Shown: piece after piece, positions 42,082 to 53,648 of the stretch
Layout: each line of letters starts with the position of its first letter
Numbering within the stretch: position 1 is the stretch's first letter
NCBI GenBank assembly: GCA_013146195.2
Contig: CM028379.1
Span: 59,655,693 to 59,719,692 of the forward strand
Direction: 5' to 3'
Length of the DNA stretch: 64,000 bases
From: Codonopsis lanceolata
Taxonomy: Eukaryota; Streptophyta; Magnoliopsida; Asterales; Campanulaceae
Program-made: the position numbers and the translations under genes
Notes under the pieces: model-generated
Told to the model about the DNA's origin: nothing
Databases searched by the model: none
The model's input: only the letters and a program-made list of their open reading frames with translations

Positions 42082-42711
42082 GCTTGTTTTAACTGCGGCA
42101 AAATGGGACACAAGGTCAGAGATTGCCCTGAGCCGCTGAGGAATCGGGTTGTTCAGAACACTGGTGGCGGGGACAAACCTAAACCAAGGGAGCAAGGTAG
42201 AGTGTATGCAATGAACGCAGGAGATGCTCGCGCTACTAATGACGTGGTGGCAGGTACCGTCCAACTCTCTTCTCGTAGTTTGTATGCATTGATTGATCCG
42301 GGTGCAACCCATTCTGTGATATCTACATCTCTTGCACAACGCATGAAACTGCCATCACAAAACCTAGATATCGAGTTAGTTATAGATACACCAACGGGGG
42401 AGTCTATTCCAGTGACTTCAGTATATAAGTCTTGTTCGTTAAATTTGGAAGGTAGGGAAATGCCTATAGATCTGATTTCTTTAGATATTCAAGATTTTGA
42501 CATAATTTTGGGAATGGACTGGTTAGCCGCCTTCCATGCTAAGGTGGACTGTTTTGGGAAGGAGGTAATATTTTGTATTCCAGGAGAACCAGAGTTTCGA
42601 TTTAAGGGTTCTAAGCCGACGGCCCTAACAGGTTTTATCTCGTCAATGCAAGCTCGTAGGTTGTTAAGGAAGGGTTGCCAAGGTTATTTGGCGCATTCTA
42701 TACACACGTAA
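42082..42711 (+). pseudogene. Del-like zinc knuckle and aspartic protease
   Basis: CFNCGKMGHKVRDC is a classic CCHC knuckle. Protease signature LYALIDPGATHSVISTSLAQ (D-P-G instead of D-S/T-G; the DPG form occurs in related plant elements) and IILGMDWLAAFHAKVDC identify an RVP-type protease that matures the polyprotein. The frame ends at 42711 after LRKGCQGYLAHSIHT, just before the RT frame. Confidence 0.88.
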
Positions 42712-42739
42712 GGAAGGGGTTAGTCTTGAGTCACTTCCT

Positions 42740-45640
42740 GTGGTTAGGGAGTTTACGGAGGTGTTTCCTGAAGAATTACCAGGACTCCCACCAGAGAGGG
42801 AGGTGGAATTCCTAATTGACTTAGCATCGAGGATAGCCCCAATCTCTAAAGCACCTTATAGAATGGCTCCTGCGAAACTTAAGGAATTGAAGGAACAATT
42901 ACAGGAGTTGTTGGAGAAGGAGCTCATTAGGCCTAGCGTATCGCCATGTGGTGCTCCAGTTTTGTTTGTGAAGAAGAAAGACGGGACGATGAGCCTATGC
43001 ATTGATTATCGGGAGTTGAATCGGGTCACGGTGAGAAACAAATACCCATTACCAAGGATCGATGATCTTTTGGACCAGCTATAAGGTGCATGCTACTTCT
43101 TTAAAATCGATCTTCGTTTGGGCACCACCAACTTAGAGTCAGAAAGGAGGATATTGCTAAGACTGCGTTTAGAATGCGGTACGGACACTACGAGTTTTTG
43201 GTGATGCCGTTTGGGTTGACGAATGCTCCGGCAACATTTATGGACTTAATGAACCGAGTGTTTCGGAAGTTTCTAGATCGGTGCGTAATTGTCTTCATTG
43301 ATGATATACTGATCTACTCAAGAACTCGAGAGGAGCACGAGCAACACTTGAGAGCTGCAGATTTTAAAGGAGGAGAAATTATATGCAAAGTTCAAGAAAT
43401 GTGAGTTTTGGTTGGAAACGGTGAGTTTCTTGGGTCATGTAGTGTCAAAAGATGGAGTCTCAGTGGACCCGGCCAAGATAGAGGCAGTAGTAAACTGGGA
43501 GAAACCGACGACTGCTACGGAAGTTCGAAGTTTCTTGGGGCTAGCAGATATTATCGCCGCTTTTGTAGAAGGGTTTTCAAAAATCGCAGGACCTCTAACC
43601 CAGTTGACTCAGAAAAACAAGAAGTTTGTTTGGACAGAGGAGTGTGAGGCAAGTTTCGAGGAGTTAAAGAAAAGATTGGTGTCAGCTCCAATTCTTGCTT
43701 TACCGTCAGGATCGGAGAAGTTTGTGATCTACAGTGATGCGTCGTTGAAAGGTCTGGGTTGTGTATTGATGCAAGATGGGAAGGTGATTGCCTATGCCTC
43801 GAGGCAATTAAAGAACTTTGAGAGAAACTACCCAACACATGACTTGGAGCTAGCCGCGGTAGTATTTGCTTTAAAAATTTGGAGACATTATTTGTATGGA
43901 GTGACTTGCGAGATATATACGGACCACAAAAGTCTTAAGTACATTTTCACTCAGAAGGAATTGAACATGAGACAGAGGAGATGGTTGGAGTTATTGAAGG
44001 ATTACGATTGCACCATTCTCTACCATCCAGGTAAAGCCAATGTAGTGGCGGATGCTTTGAGTCGTAAGAGTAAAGGAACATTGGCTGTGATGTTAACAAA
44101 GGAGAAGAGGATTCTCGAGGATATCGAGAATTTGGGTTTGGAAGTTCGGGTAAGGGGAGGAAAAGGTTATCTGGCACGATTGAGTCTTCAACCATCCTTG
44201 CTAGAGAGGATCAAAACTGCCCAGAAAGTTGACCCAGAGTTAGTAAAAATTTGTGAAGGGGTAAAGATTGGAGCTCAAGTTGACTTTCGACTTGGAGGGG
44301 ATGGTATTTTACGCTTTGGTAAGAGAGTCTGCATTCCATCGGATCCAGAGTTAAAGAGGGAAGTATTAGAAGAAGCTCACAATTCAAGATTTGCGATACA
44401 TCCTGGGAGCACAAAGATGTATCGGGATATGCGAGACACTTTCTGGTGGAGCAATATGAAGCGAGAAATTGCAAAGTTCGTGTCCAAATGTCTCGTGTGT
44501 CAACAAGTGAAGTGCGAACATCAGAGACCGAGAGGATTGTTACAGTCAATGCCCATACCCGAGTGGAAGTGGGAACATATAACCATGGACTTCGTTGTGG
44601 GGTTGCCGAAGACATTAAAAGGAAAGAACTCCATTTGGGTTATCGTGGATCGTTTGACGAAGTCAGCACACTTTTTAGCCTTCAGGATAAATGACCCGTT
44701 GGAAAAGTTGGCCAAGATGTATGTAGATGAGATTGTCATGTTACACGGAGTGCCAGTCTCGATTGTGTCTGATCGCGACACCAGGTTTACCTCGAAGTTT
44801 TGGGGTAGTTTGCAAAAGGCTTTGGGCACCACTTTGAGTATGAGTACGGCCTTTCATCCGCAGACAGACGGCCAATCTGAGCGGACCATTCAGACTTTGG
44901 AAGATATGTTTCGTTCTTGCGCTTTAGACTTTCAGGGTAATTGGGATGATCATTTACCTCTAGTGGAGTTCACCTACAACAACAGTTACCATGCAAGCAT
45001 TGGTATGGCGCCGTACGAAGCGTTATATGGAAGAAGGTGTCATACGCCTACATGTTGGGATGAAGTAGGAGAACGAAAGTTGTTGGGACCAGAATTGGTA
45101 CAGATTACCTCGGAGAAGGTACAACAGATTAAAAAGAGAATGTTAACGGCTCAGAGTAGACAGAAGTCCTACGCCGATAAACGCCGACGTGAACTTGAAT
45201 TTGAAGTAGGGGATCATGTTTTCCTCAAGGTTTCCCCTACGCGTGGAGTTATGAGATTTGGTATTAAGGGTAAGCTTAGCCCGAGATTTGTGGGACCATT
45301 TGAAGTGCTCGAACGAGTCGGGGAAGTTGCATACCGACTAGCTTTACCACCAGTACTGTCAGGGGTGCACAACGTGTTCCATGTTTCAATGTTGAGGAAG
45401 TATGCTCCAGATCCGAGCCATGTGATCGAGTATAAGCAACTCCGCTTAAGAGATGATCTTAGTTACCCTGAGCAGCCTGTTAGAATTGTAGATCGAAAAG
45501 ATCAAGTTCTTCGAAAGCGAACCATTCCATATGTCAAGGTTCAATGGAGCAATCACACCGAGGGGAAGTTACATGGGAACTTGAAGAAGAAATGAGGGAG
45601 AAGCACCCCGAACTCTTTACTTGACTTGGTACGTAAGTTT
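42740..45640 (+). pseudogene. Del-like pol: reverse transcriptase, RNase H, integrase
   Basis: RT: FPEELPGLPPEREVEFLIDL, APYRMAPAKLKELKEQL, FVKKKDGTMSLCIDYRELN, then a CAA-to-TAA stop at 43082, a 1-base loss near 43121, MPFGLTNAPATFMDLMN and active site VFIDDILIYS; a small deletion near 43358 restores the frame. 43412-45595 is open: FLGHVVSKDG, compensated shift (LADIIAAFVEG where LAGYYRRFVEG is usual), RNase H SDASLKGLG, LELAAVVFALKIWRHYL, TDHKSLKY. Integrase: H-H-C-C (HPGSTKMYRDMR, CLVCQQVK), D at MDFVVGLP, D at VSDRDTRFTS, E at PQTDGQSERTIQTLEDMF. The last frame shift at about 45565 removes the C-terminal tail. Confidence 0.93.
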
Positions 45641-45671
45641 ATGGACTAAACTTCTTTTAAGGGAGTGAGAG

Positions 45672-48022
45672 TGTAATACCCCGACAATTTTAATAAAAAA
45701 TATTAATTTGCGTTGATTAAAATTATATTTTTTTTGTTTTGAATCTATTTAGTAAGTAATTAAATTGGGTCGAGCTAGGCCCATTTATTTTTGTTTGGGA
45801 CCTATTTAGTAATTAATTGAATCGGGTCGGGTTAGGCCCACTTTGAACTAAGACTTTAATAATAATTTCCTATTAAGGTTACTTAATTAATTCCAGTTAA
45901 ATTACGTTAAGACTTGGTTAGGGTTAAAACCCTAGTAGGGTTTAAACCTAAGTAGGGTTTTACTTATATAAATAAGGTATTAAGGAGGGAGAAAACTCTT
46001 ACCAACAATTAAGAAAAAAAAAGAAAATTTGCGGCAGCCGTTTGAGCAAGGAGAAAGAGGAAGCTATTTCGGCAGTGAGCTAGGAGTCACCGACTAGTCT
46101 GGTAAGCCTTTTTTGTATCATAAATTCAAGACTTAGCAAATGTATTGATCACTTTTTTTTATTTTATTTTAATGGGCACTTGGACTTTTTGTGGAGGGGA
46201 TTGTTTAGTTTCTTTTGGTTGTGGGCCGTAGAAGGGAGGAAATAAATCAAGTGAAATAGTTATAGAGAAGGGGAAGGCATTGGTGAATGTGTAAGTAGTT
46301 GTTAAATTGATTTCCATTCCTTTTGTTTATATTGATTAATAGTCTTAGTTCTGTCCTTTTCTTTTCCTTGATTGACAATAGAAAATAATGGCATATGTAT
46401 TGCATGGTGACTTGTTCAGTGGGATTTGGTTTAGCAGTGAGTAAGTTGTCGATTGTTAAAGTCTATTCCGTAGAGTTTAATGGTTGACGGGGTACAGTGA
46501 TTGATTTCTTTTAAAACAGGTTATAAACATGACTGTTAAGAGAGAATAGTAAACATTGGTTAGAATATATGGTGTTAAGGCTAAGATAGTTACTAAACTT
46601 GTTATTAGTGGCTTGTATAATTAATATAAGTTCTGTCTTTGTATTTTAGATTTGAGCCAGCGCAAGTAGCGACCTTTTTTACGTTCAAGTTAGATTTTTG
46701 CAGCCCTAAAAAGGTAAAGTATTACGTTTCTTTTAGGTTAAATGTAAAAGTATTAAAAAATATTTTTAAATGTTAGGCTTCCGCAAATTCTTAAAATTAT
46801 TCGTTATTTCATTTGCCATGCCCGACTTCGTGTCGGTAGTTGCTTTGACTTCGTCGTTAGCTTTATTGAATATCTTCGTTATACCTTCATTTTCGCAAAT
46901 TTCATGTCTACTTTGATTTTCATGAAATACCTTTTTTATTGAGAAATTGCTCTGTATTTGTAAATCTTGTCGGTATACTCTTTGGTATTAAAAATGACGA
47001 ATTTTGATATGAATTATGTTTTAATAATAGTACATTTATAGTACTATTCATATTTTGAAATTATTTATGATCACTAAATATGAACAACCCGTCACGGGGA
47101 TTTTCGTGACAACATTTGAAATAATTGAAATTGCACCACTTGGCCTGTGAGTGCGGTTATCCGGATATACCTTAATATTGTACCCTTCGGGGGATTTGTG
47201 TACCCTTCGGGGGATTCGTGTACCCTACGAGGGATTCGTGTACCCTTCGGGAGATTTGGTTCTTGGTCAATAGACCCTTATGTGATCCTAATAAATATTA
47301 TGAATCTTCGGTTATTACTATCTGGTATGGGATAGCCAATAATGACAAACTCATTTGATCCATAATGATTTGTTTGGACTCTCCATTTTTAAAAAAAGGA
47401 TTTATATTCTTGTCGATCGATACCTATCTTTTATTTTGCAAGTTATCAAATTTCTAAATTTTTTTTTACTTATAGCACGATTATTCTTTGAGTCACCCCT
47501 CCTTAGAAACCGGAGGGGCGACGTATGATCTTACTGAGCTTTGTTCGCTCACCCTTCACAACCCTCTTCTTCCAGGTCGAAATTAAGGACAAAGCTTGAG
47601 GTAAAGGATACTCGTGAAGGAATCAAGACTTATAGGGCGAATTTATAAGTTTTGAAATTTATTGGAGACATAGTTAATTTTGGTAGACTTTGTTTCGTAA
47701 TTTATTTTGGATGATTGTATTTTTAAATTGGAGACTTTTGTAAATTTCTGGTTGGGTGACGTTTGACTAGTCTTTAATTAAGTTTGAAATTGTAGTAACA
47801 TGGTCAAATTTGGGCCCATGTAGTGGGACCCAAAGTTTGACATAGTTAATTTTGGTAGACTTTGTTTCGTAATTTATTTTGGAAGACTGTATTTTTAAAT
47901 TGAAGACTTTTGTAAATTTCTGGTTTGATGACGTTTGACTAGTCTTTAATTAAGTTTGAAATTGTAGTGACGTGACCAAATTTGAGTCCATGTAGTGCGA
48001 TCCAAAGTTTTGGGGCGTTATA
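45672..48022 (+). repeat. 3' LTR of the Del-like element
   Basis: 2351 bp starting TGTAATACCCCGACAATTTT after the purine tract TTTTAAGGGAGTGAGAG, ending GGGGCGTTATA. TATATAAAT at 45965-45973 is the likely promoter TATA box. It carries four 20-bp TACCCTTCGGGGGATT-GTG repeats (47181-47260) and a tandem duplication of about 170-185 bp at its end (one copy ends near 47837, the second at 48022), which the 5' LTR lacks. Confidence 0.9.
45965..45973 (+). promoter_or_regulatory. TATA box in Del-like LTR
   Basis: TATATAAAT about 290 bp inside the LTR, with no ATG immediately after it; typical LTR promoter position. Confidence 0.5.
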
Positions 48023-50528
48023 AAGATACGATGAGAAACAACACCCTTTCCACCAAAATTTATCTCTACTTACCTGGAATATAAAATGGCCTTTGGACAA
48101 ATAAGAAATATTGCCTTTTCCAGGAAGATCTTCTTCAAACTTCTCTTTCCCTTTTCTTTTAAAAGACAACTCTTCTTTTGCTTATCACCCATCACTAAAT
48201 CAAGAAAGTAGACCAATGTCAATTTATCAACAGAAAAAAGCCGAAGTAGCAAAATGGGATTTGTCAGATTGAACTGCATGACTATTTGATATACATGTCA
48301 TATTTAACTTAATGCATGTTTCTTAATATTCACCACAATATTGGATAGTGAAAAATCAGATACATGAATTTACAAGGAAAAATCTGTTGAATCTTAATTT
48401 ATTTTCTGAGTCATTATCAATCTGAATCATCTCATCCCACCTTCAGTATTATAAATGAATTTTGTGCTGAAAGTTTCATAATGAATCGTTTCTCTCTTCG
48501 AGGATTACCAACTAAATTAATGGTGGCATAGAATATAGAGCCCGTTGCACCACAAAAGAAGCAGAAAGCATCATGATCAAAAACTGATGAGGAGTTAGCC
48601 ATCAGTAGTTGAAGACTATACATATATCCTACAAGACTAAGGTACCAACTACAGTATAAATTTGTCAAGTACATACGAGGAAAAGGATAAAGGTTTGTAA
48701 TAAATATGTTATGGTAACAAGAACTTTTTGGATTATTAACAAGAAGAATGCTCTGACTGATCAATGGTTTATGGCACGATTCTAAGTTATTAATATTATA
48801 AAAGAGCACTAGGAAAAACTATTTAGTATGAGTAAATTTAATGGGAATATATGATAATGTCAGTAGCACTATAGACTTCACATGCATACAGAAGGCCATC
48901 CAGCTATTAATTTTCATGAATAATCCTATCAATGAGCTCTATAGGAAGGAATGCCATGATGCCAACCCCTCATGTCACTACAGCACAACAGGCTTAAGCA
49001 TGATATACCACTAAACTCTTATGCCTTGGTAACTAACAAGGTATCTCAGCTCTCATTTTTGCCAGTTCCTGAGTTCAAGTTTTCTCCCTAGAATCTGTTC
49101 CCCAGCTCTCTAGTTGACACTCATACACTTCATTGTATATTTCCACGTGAGAATTTATTTTTTTGGGGGGAAGGGGGAGGAGAGGAAGGTGTTCGCACGA
49201 GAATCTCCTAGAGTGAAGTATTAGCTTGACACTATGTGACTATTACTCTTTAACTTTTCTTTAATGTCAAAGCTCCTGTGCCAAAGTCAGATGATGGTAA
49301 GTGAATACATGCATTAAGGACAGGCTACAGATTTAGCAGCTCTTGGCAGTTTAGTTATGCATTGACTAGGTTTTGCTATAAGTGCCACAGGGACATATAC
49401 AATGGTATATATTCCAAATTGGTGGTTTCCTTATTCTTTACCGAAAAGATAATCCATTTCAGGAATATCATCATCAAAGAGAAGAAAGGGGGAGTTTTGT
49501 GGCGAACCTTGTGGACTGTGACTCTCTAAGTGAAGTCAAAGTCGTCACGAGATGATGGCAACAACCAAATTAGTTGTTGAATCATGACTTGGATTCCAAC
49601 TTTATTAGTTGAATAATGAGATGGAAATCATCTCTTTATTTTTCGTATATTATCTTATTCAGTACTTCCATTTCTTCTGCTTTAATACTAGTGAGCTCAT
49701 TTTTATCCAAATACCCAAAACATTAAGCAAAGAAATGCTTAAAATTAAGCTGAGAGTCGCTCTGTTTTTGGTATCGACAATAATGGTGCTTTATCAAAGG
49801 CATCTGAGGAAAAAGCTTCTAGGAATGGCTGTAGTTGCTAAATACAAGCATGGCTATGACTACTTAATGAAGAAATGCAGTGGCTAAAGGATAACTAAGT
49901 TCTAAAGATCACTTTCTTTAAACAACTGATGTTGGAGAAACAAACTACTCCAACTGAGAACTTTATTAAGCTCTTGGCAGATAATGAAAGACTAAGAAGA
50001 ACCGTAAATTCATTTTACTTACCGGCGACAAGCCTTGTTTCATTTACTTTGAGTTTTCATCTATCACACTTATAGTGTAGGCCACAATTCACCATATCTA
50101 CACTAAGAAAGTAGTTCTACTTTCTTAAAGGGTGAGCAACTGCTCTAGTATTTAACAAAAAGAAAGGGAAGGGCAAAGAAAAAATATAAAAGCAAACCAT
50201 CATTTCATTCCAACATTAATATATCAAGCATAAAGTGTATTACTGAACCTACAGAGGGCCATCGTATAACATACGTTGATCGGATTTTTATGTGCCGATT
50301 TACATTTTCATTTGAAAATTTAAACACCTCGAAATTTAAAGCATCTCTCTTTTGTTCAGTATAGTTATTTCTTTCTAGATAAAAAGTATATACAACTGTC
50401 AGCTATTAGAGGCATCATTGTTCCTGATTTGCATAGCATCTGAAGCTCGTGTTATGGCCTACGTTTTAAGTTGCAGTTTCTTTTCCTGTTATGATGGATT
50501 TGTGCTCCCTCACGAGACATTTTGACCT

Positions 50529-50529
50529 C

Positions 50530-50583
<54 letters not shown>
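50529..50583. repeat. (CT)n(AT)n(CA)n compound microsatellite
   Basis: Consecutive runs of about 11 CT, 12 TA and 5 CA units. Confidence 0.95.
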
Positions 50584-50584
<1 letters not shown>

Positions 50585-52495
50585 TTTTTTTCCAAATAAA
50601 CTAGCTGCCTACCCTTGGGGGAAAAATATTTCATAACCACATTTGATCCTATCTACGCGCGACTTTCTAGCTAACTGAAAGTAGGCAATTGTTTATACAT
50701 TTTCTCGTATTGATGTGAAGGTACTCTTCAGATCCTAAAGAACACGTTAGAGAACGTATATTGAATCAGTAATAGCTGGACCTAACAAGTAATTTATCCG
50801 TTCCTCAGGGAAATAAATAATGTAAAAGTGCAGCAATGATCAACTATTTATCGCATCCACTCCACCCCAGCACCATGCCTTCTGATTAAAATAACTGAAC
50901 TAGAAGTTATGAAGATGACCTTTACCTGGTGTTATTCTATCATCTGTTGTTATACTTCTGAATTTTGTCATATGCCTTTTAATATCTCTACATTTGTACT
51001 TGAAGACAATTTTCTCCACATTGCTGTTGGAACTGTAGGTGCTCTCGGGCTCATGCACTTGAAATTTCAAGCGGAGTTTAAAAGTTGTAAGAACATTGGC
51101 TGCCCAAACCATGAACTCACATTAAACTCTAAAATGTGTTCAATCAGAGTAGTTAGAAAACGCTACATCCCTAGTATATCCACGACATGCAAATGTTCCA
51201 AAACATGGTACAGTTGCTTTTCTGAAATTTAGTGGACTGAAACATCTTTTGTTTTTCTGGTTTAGTGGAAAATATTACATTCGATTAAATTATATATGGA
51301 TGCTCAAACATCAGAAATTCTACATTATTGTTTTGGACATAGCAAACATGTAGAAGTACGCATTTACTTTTATTTTAGGAAAGCAATTACATAACACTAC
51401 CTTGATAGGGCCAATGTTTTAGACCATGTAATACGCATTGCCTAAGCATTCTTGAAAGCAGTGCTCGTTGTTCCATGTAATGTTGGATTTAGCATGATGG
51501 GAAAGCTTTCAATTTTACGTGCCAAAAGGAAAAAAGAAAGAGTTAGTAATCTCTTATTGACTTTACGATGCCACCACCTGATCAAAAAATGGCTAGTGAG
51601 TGCCCAACAATGTATTATGACTTTACCCTCACATGGTTAAGAAGCTAAGCGAAGATATACCTTGTGCACTAACAGAAGAGATTAACAGAGTGCAAACTGA
51701 ACTAGCAATGTAGTATACTAGACAATCAAAGGGAAAGCAGGAAGACTTCAAATCTTATACGATACTGATTACGGAGTCACCAACTCATCTATATGCTTAA
51801 CATAAGAAAGAGATCCATAATCTTTCATTCTCTAATAAACTTGGTAATCTGTGAATGAGAAGTATTAAACTACCATTTGAAGTTTGAACTAACATCGCCT
51901 TGACAAGTTACGTAAAGGCGTAAAATTGGACTCTTCACCTATGTAATAGGCTTCTTCTCATTTATATTATAACTGAATAGGCGATTTACATTCTTTATAT
52001 GAACACAATTTGCTTTCTTATTTCTGAGGTAGACCTGCTCCTGAGATACTAAACTCACAGCAACTATAAAAACTTAATTGCTCACTCAACATTCTAAACA
52101 ACTTCCATTTTCCATCTATACCGAAAAAGATAGAACTTTCAGCAGATCTTTTACATTATAATTGGATATGCATTATGCGATACTGTATATAACGATTGGG
52201 CTTCTTATCCCCCCTGCTCCCAAAATACTGAACTTACAGCAACTATAAAAATAGACTTGGTCACTAATCGTTCCAAACTTGCATTTCCTAGTTATACCAA
52301 AAAGGATAAAGCTTTCCTCAGATCCTTGAAAGTAAATAAAAATGCTTAAATGTATACTTTGTTAATTAGGAATTGCTTTCCCTTACCACTTTGAAAAGAA
52401 ATACTATGTATGCTTCTTTAATTGAGAATTCTTTTTCTTGCATTCTATTCCTTCAGATATTAAAAAAGTATAAGTGAAGAGGATTGTTTTGTAGA

Positions 52496-52524
52496 TTTTT
52501 TTTTTTTGGGGGGGGGGGGGGGGA
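52496..52524. repeat. Homopolymer junction T12-G17
   Basis: Twelve T followed by seventeen G. Long G runs are rare in plant DNA and are prone to sequencing and assembly error. Confidence 0.9.
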
Positions 52525-53648
52525 AGAAATGTAAGATCCTTGATACTCTATATGTGAGAGTGTGAGGGAATTGCTTTAAGTATCAGTAAAGTGACAAGAC
52601 GGAGCGAGTCTAATCCAACCAAAATCACCTTACCTGGTGTCCAGAATACCAGATCTATGAGGAGACATCATTGGTCAATGTAGGGAAAGTGGGTTCCTTA
52701 TAAAATACAAGAGCAACAAGAAGTGCTTGAAGTCATTCATCTAATCTCCAATCTGTGCTTCACATGTATAAGGCTAGATGCCTACATTGGATGGTGATAG
52801 TGGTGCTTCTGACCGAATAGTTGTGTGCCAACTATGAACCTAGTTCTTAGCATAAATTTGACAAAAATGCATAAAGTTTTGCATGGATAACAATAAGCAT
52901 AGGTGGAATGTGTTCTTTCTTATATTCGTTTAGGTAAATGATTATCAAAGTATGACCTTACAATTAGGATAAGGAGCATAAGCATTCACATCTCTCATTT
53001 TCCTCTTTTTGCAGGTATATGTGCATATCTGGATTGGACTCAACCATGACATCAAACTACATAATGATGACCTGTTGACCTCAAAGATTATCGGTAGTTA
53101 TTTTGTCTTTAAGGTAAAATGCATGTACCTTGAGCTTTAACAATAGCTCGACGTACAAGCAGCCATTTAAACAAGTAGAAATAATGTGCTTAAGAGCATC
53201 CCCAGCGTTTGTTTTTTTCAATTCTTAACATTGGGGAAGTGAGCCATAGTGGCCACATAGGCAAGATCAAATTGACAAATAGGAGAGAGAGGAGAAAAAC
53301 CTTCCAATATAGGAACCTCCAAGGTGGGCAGGGCTGTCAGCCAATGTGTGTGGGGGGGGGGGGGAAGGGATTTTTTTATTTTATTTGGGTTGGTGTTAAA
53401 TTTAATATTTTTTGTGTAAGAAGTTGTGTAAGAATAGTATACAATGGGAAAATTTATTCTTAAGTGTGTAAGAAGAGAAAAATGTATAGGTGGCAGTAGG
53501 ACCCGGTTAAGAAGTTGTATAAGAAGTTGATAAAAATTTTAACATTGGGGATACTCTAAGAGTAACTCTCTTCAAGCAAAAGGTAACTGAGAAAATCGTT
53601 TTGTCAATCAGCAACCTAATGGTGTTTTCAGTGCACTAACTTATACTT

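Larger units (their letters stand above)
38271..48022 (+). mobile_element. Del/Tekay-like Ty3/gypsy retrotransposon, near full length
   Basis: Order: partial 5' LTR (38271-39854), primer site, extra coiled-coil ORF, gag, protease, reverse transcriptase, RNase H, integrase with a C-terminal tail WELEEEMREKHPELF (in a shifted frame at about 45570-45620), 3' LTR (45672-48022). Integrase last and the tail motif point to a chromovirus of the Del/Tekay type. A nonsense codon in RT and at least three frame shifts inactivate it. Confidence 0.88.
48023..53648. other. Intergenic DNA without recognised genes
   Basis: Both strands were read. Frames are short and unlike known families. Noted items: compound microsatellite 50529-50583, a degenerate duplication of about 125 bp (52025-52150 and 52200-52330, both with ACAGCAACTATAAAAA and TATACC-AAAA-GATA), a T12G17 homopolymer at 52496-52524, and an exon-like stretch at 53015-53113 bounded by TTTTTGCAG and AAG|GTAAAA that I could not identify. 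Confidence 0.5.

Noticed and set aside
43412..43647. Overlapping alternate-frame ORF in Del-like pol
   Set aside because: It is a shadow; the frame at 43412-45595 has all RNase H and integrase motifs.
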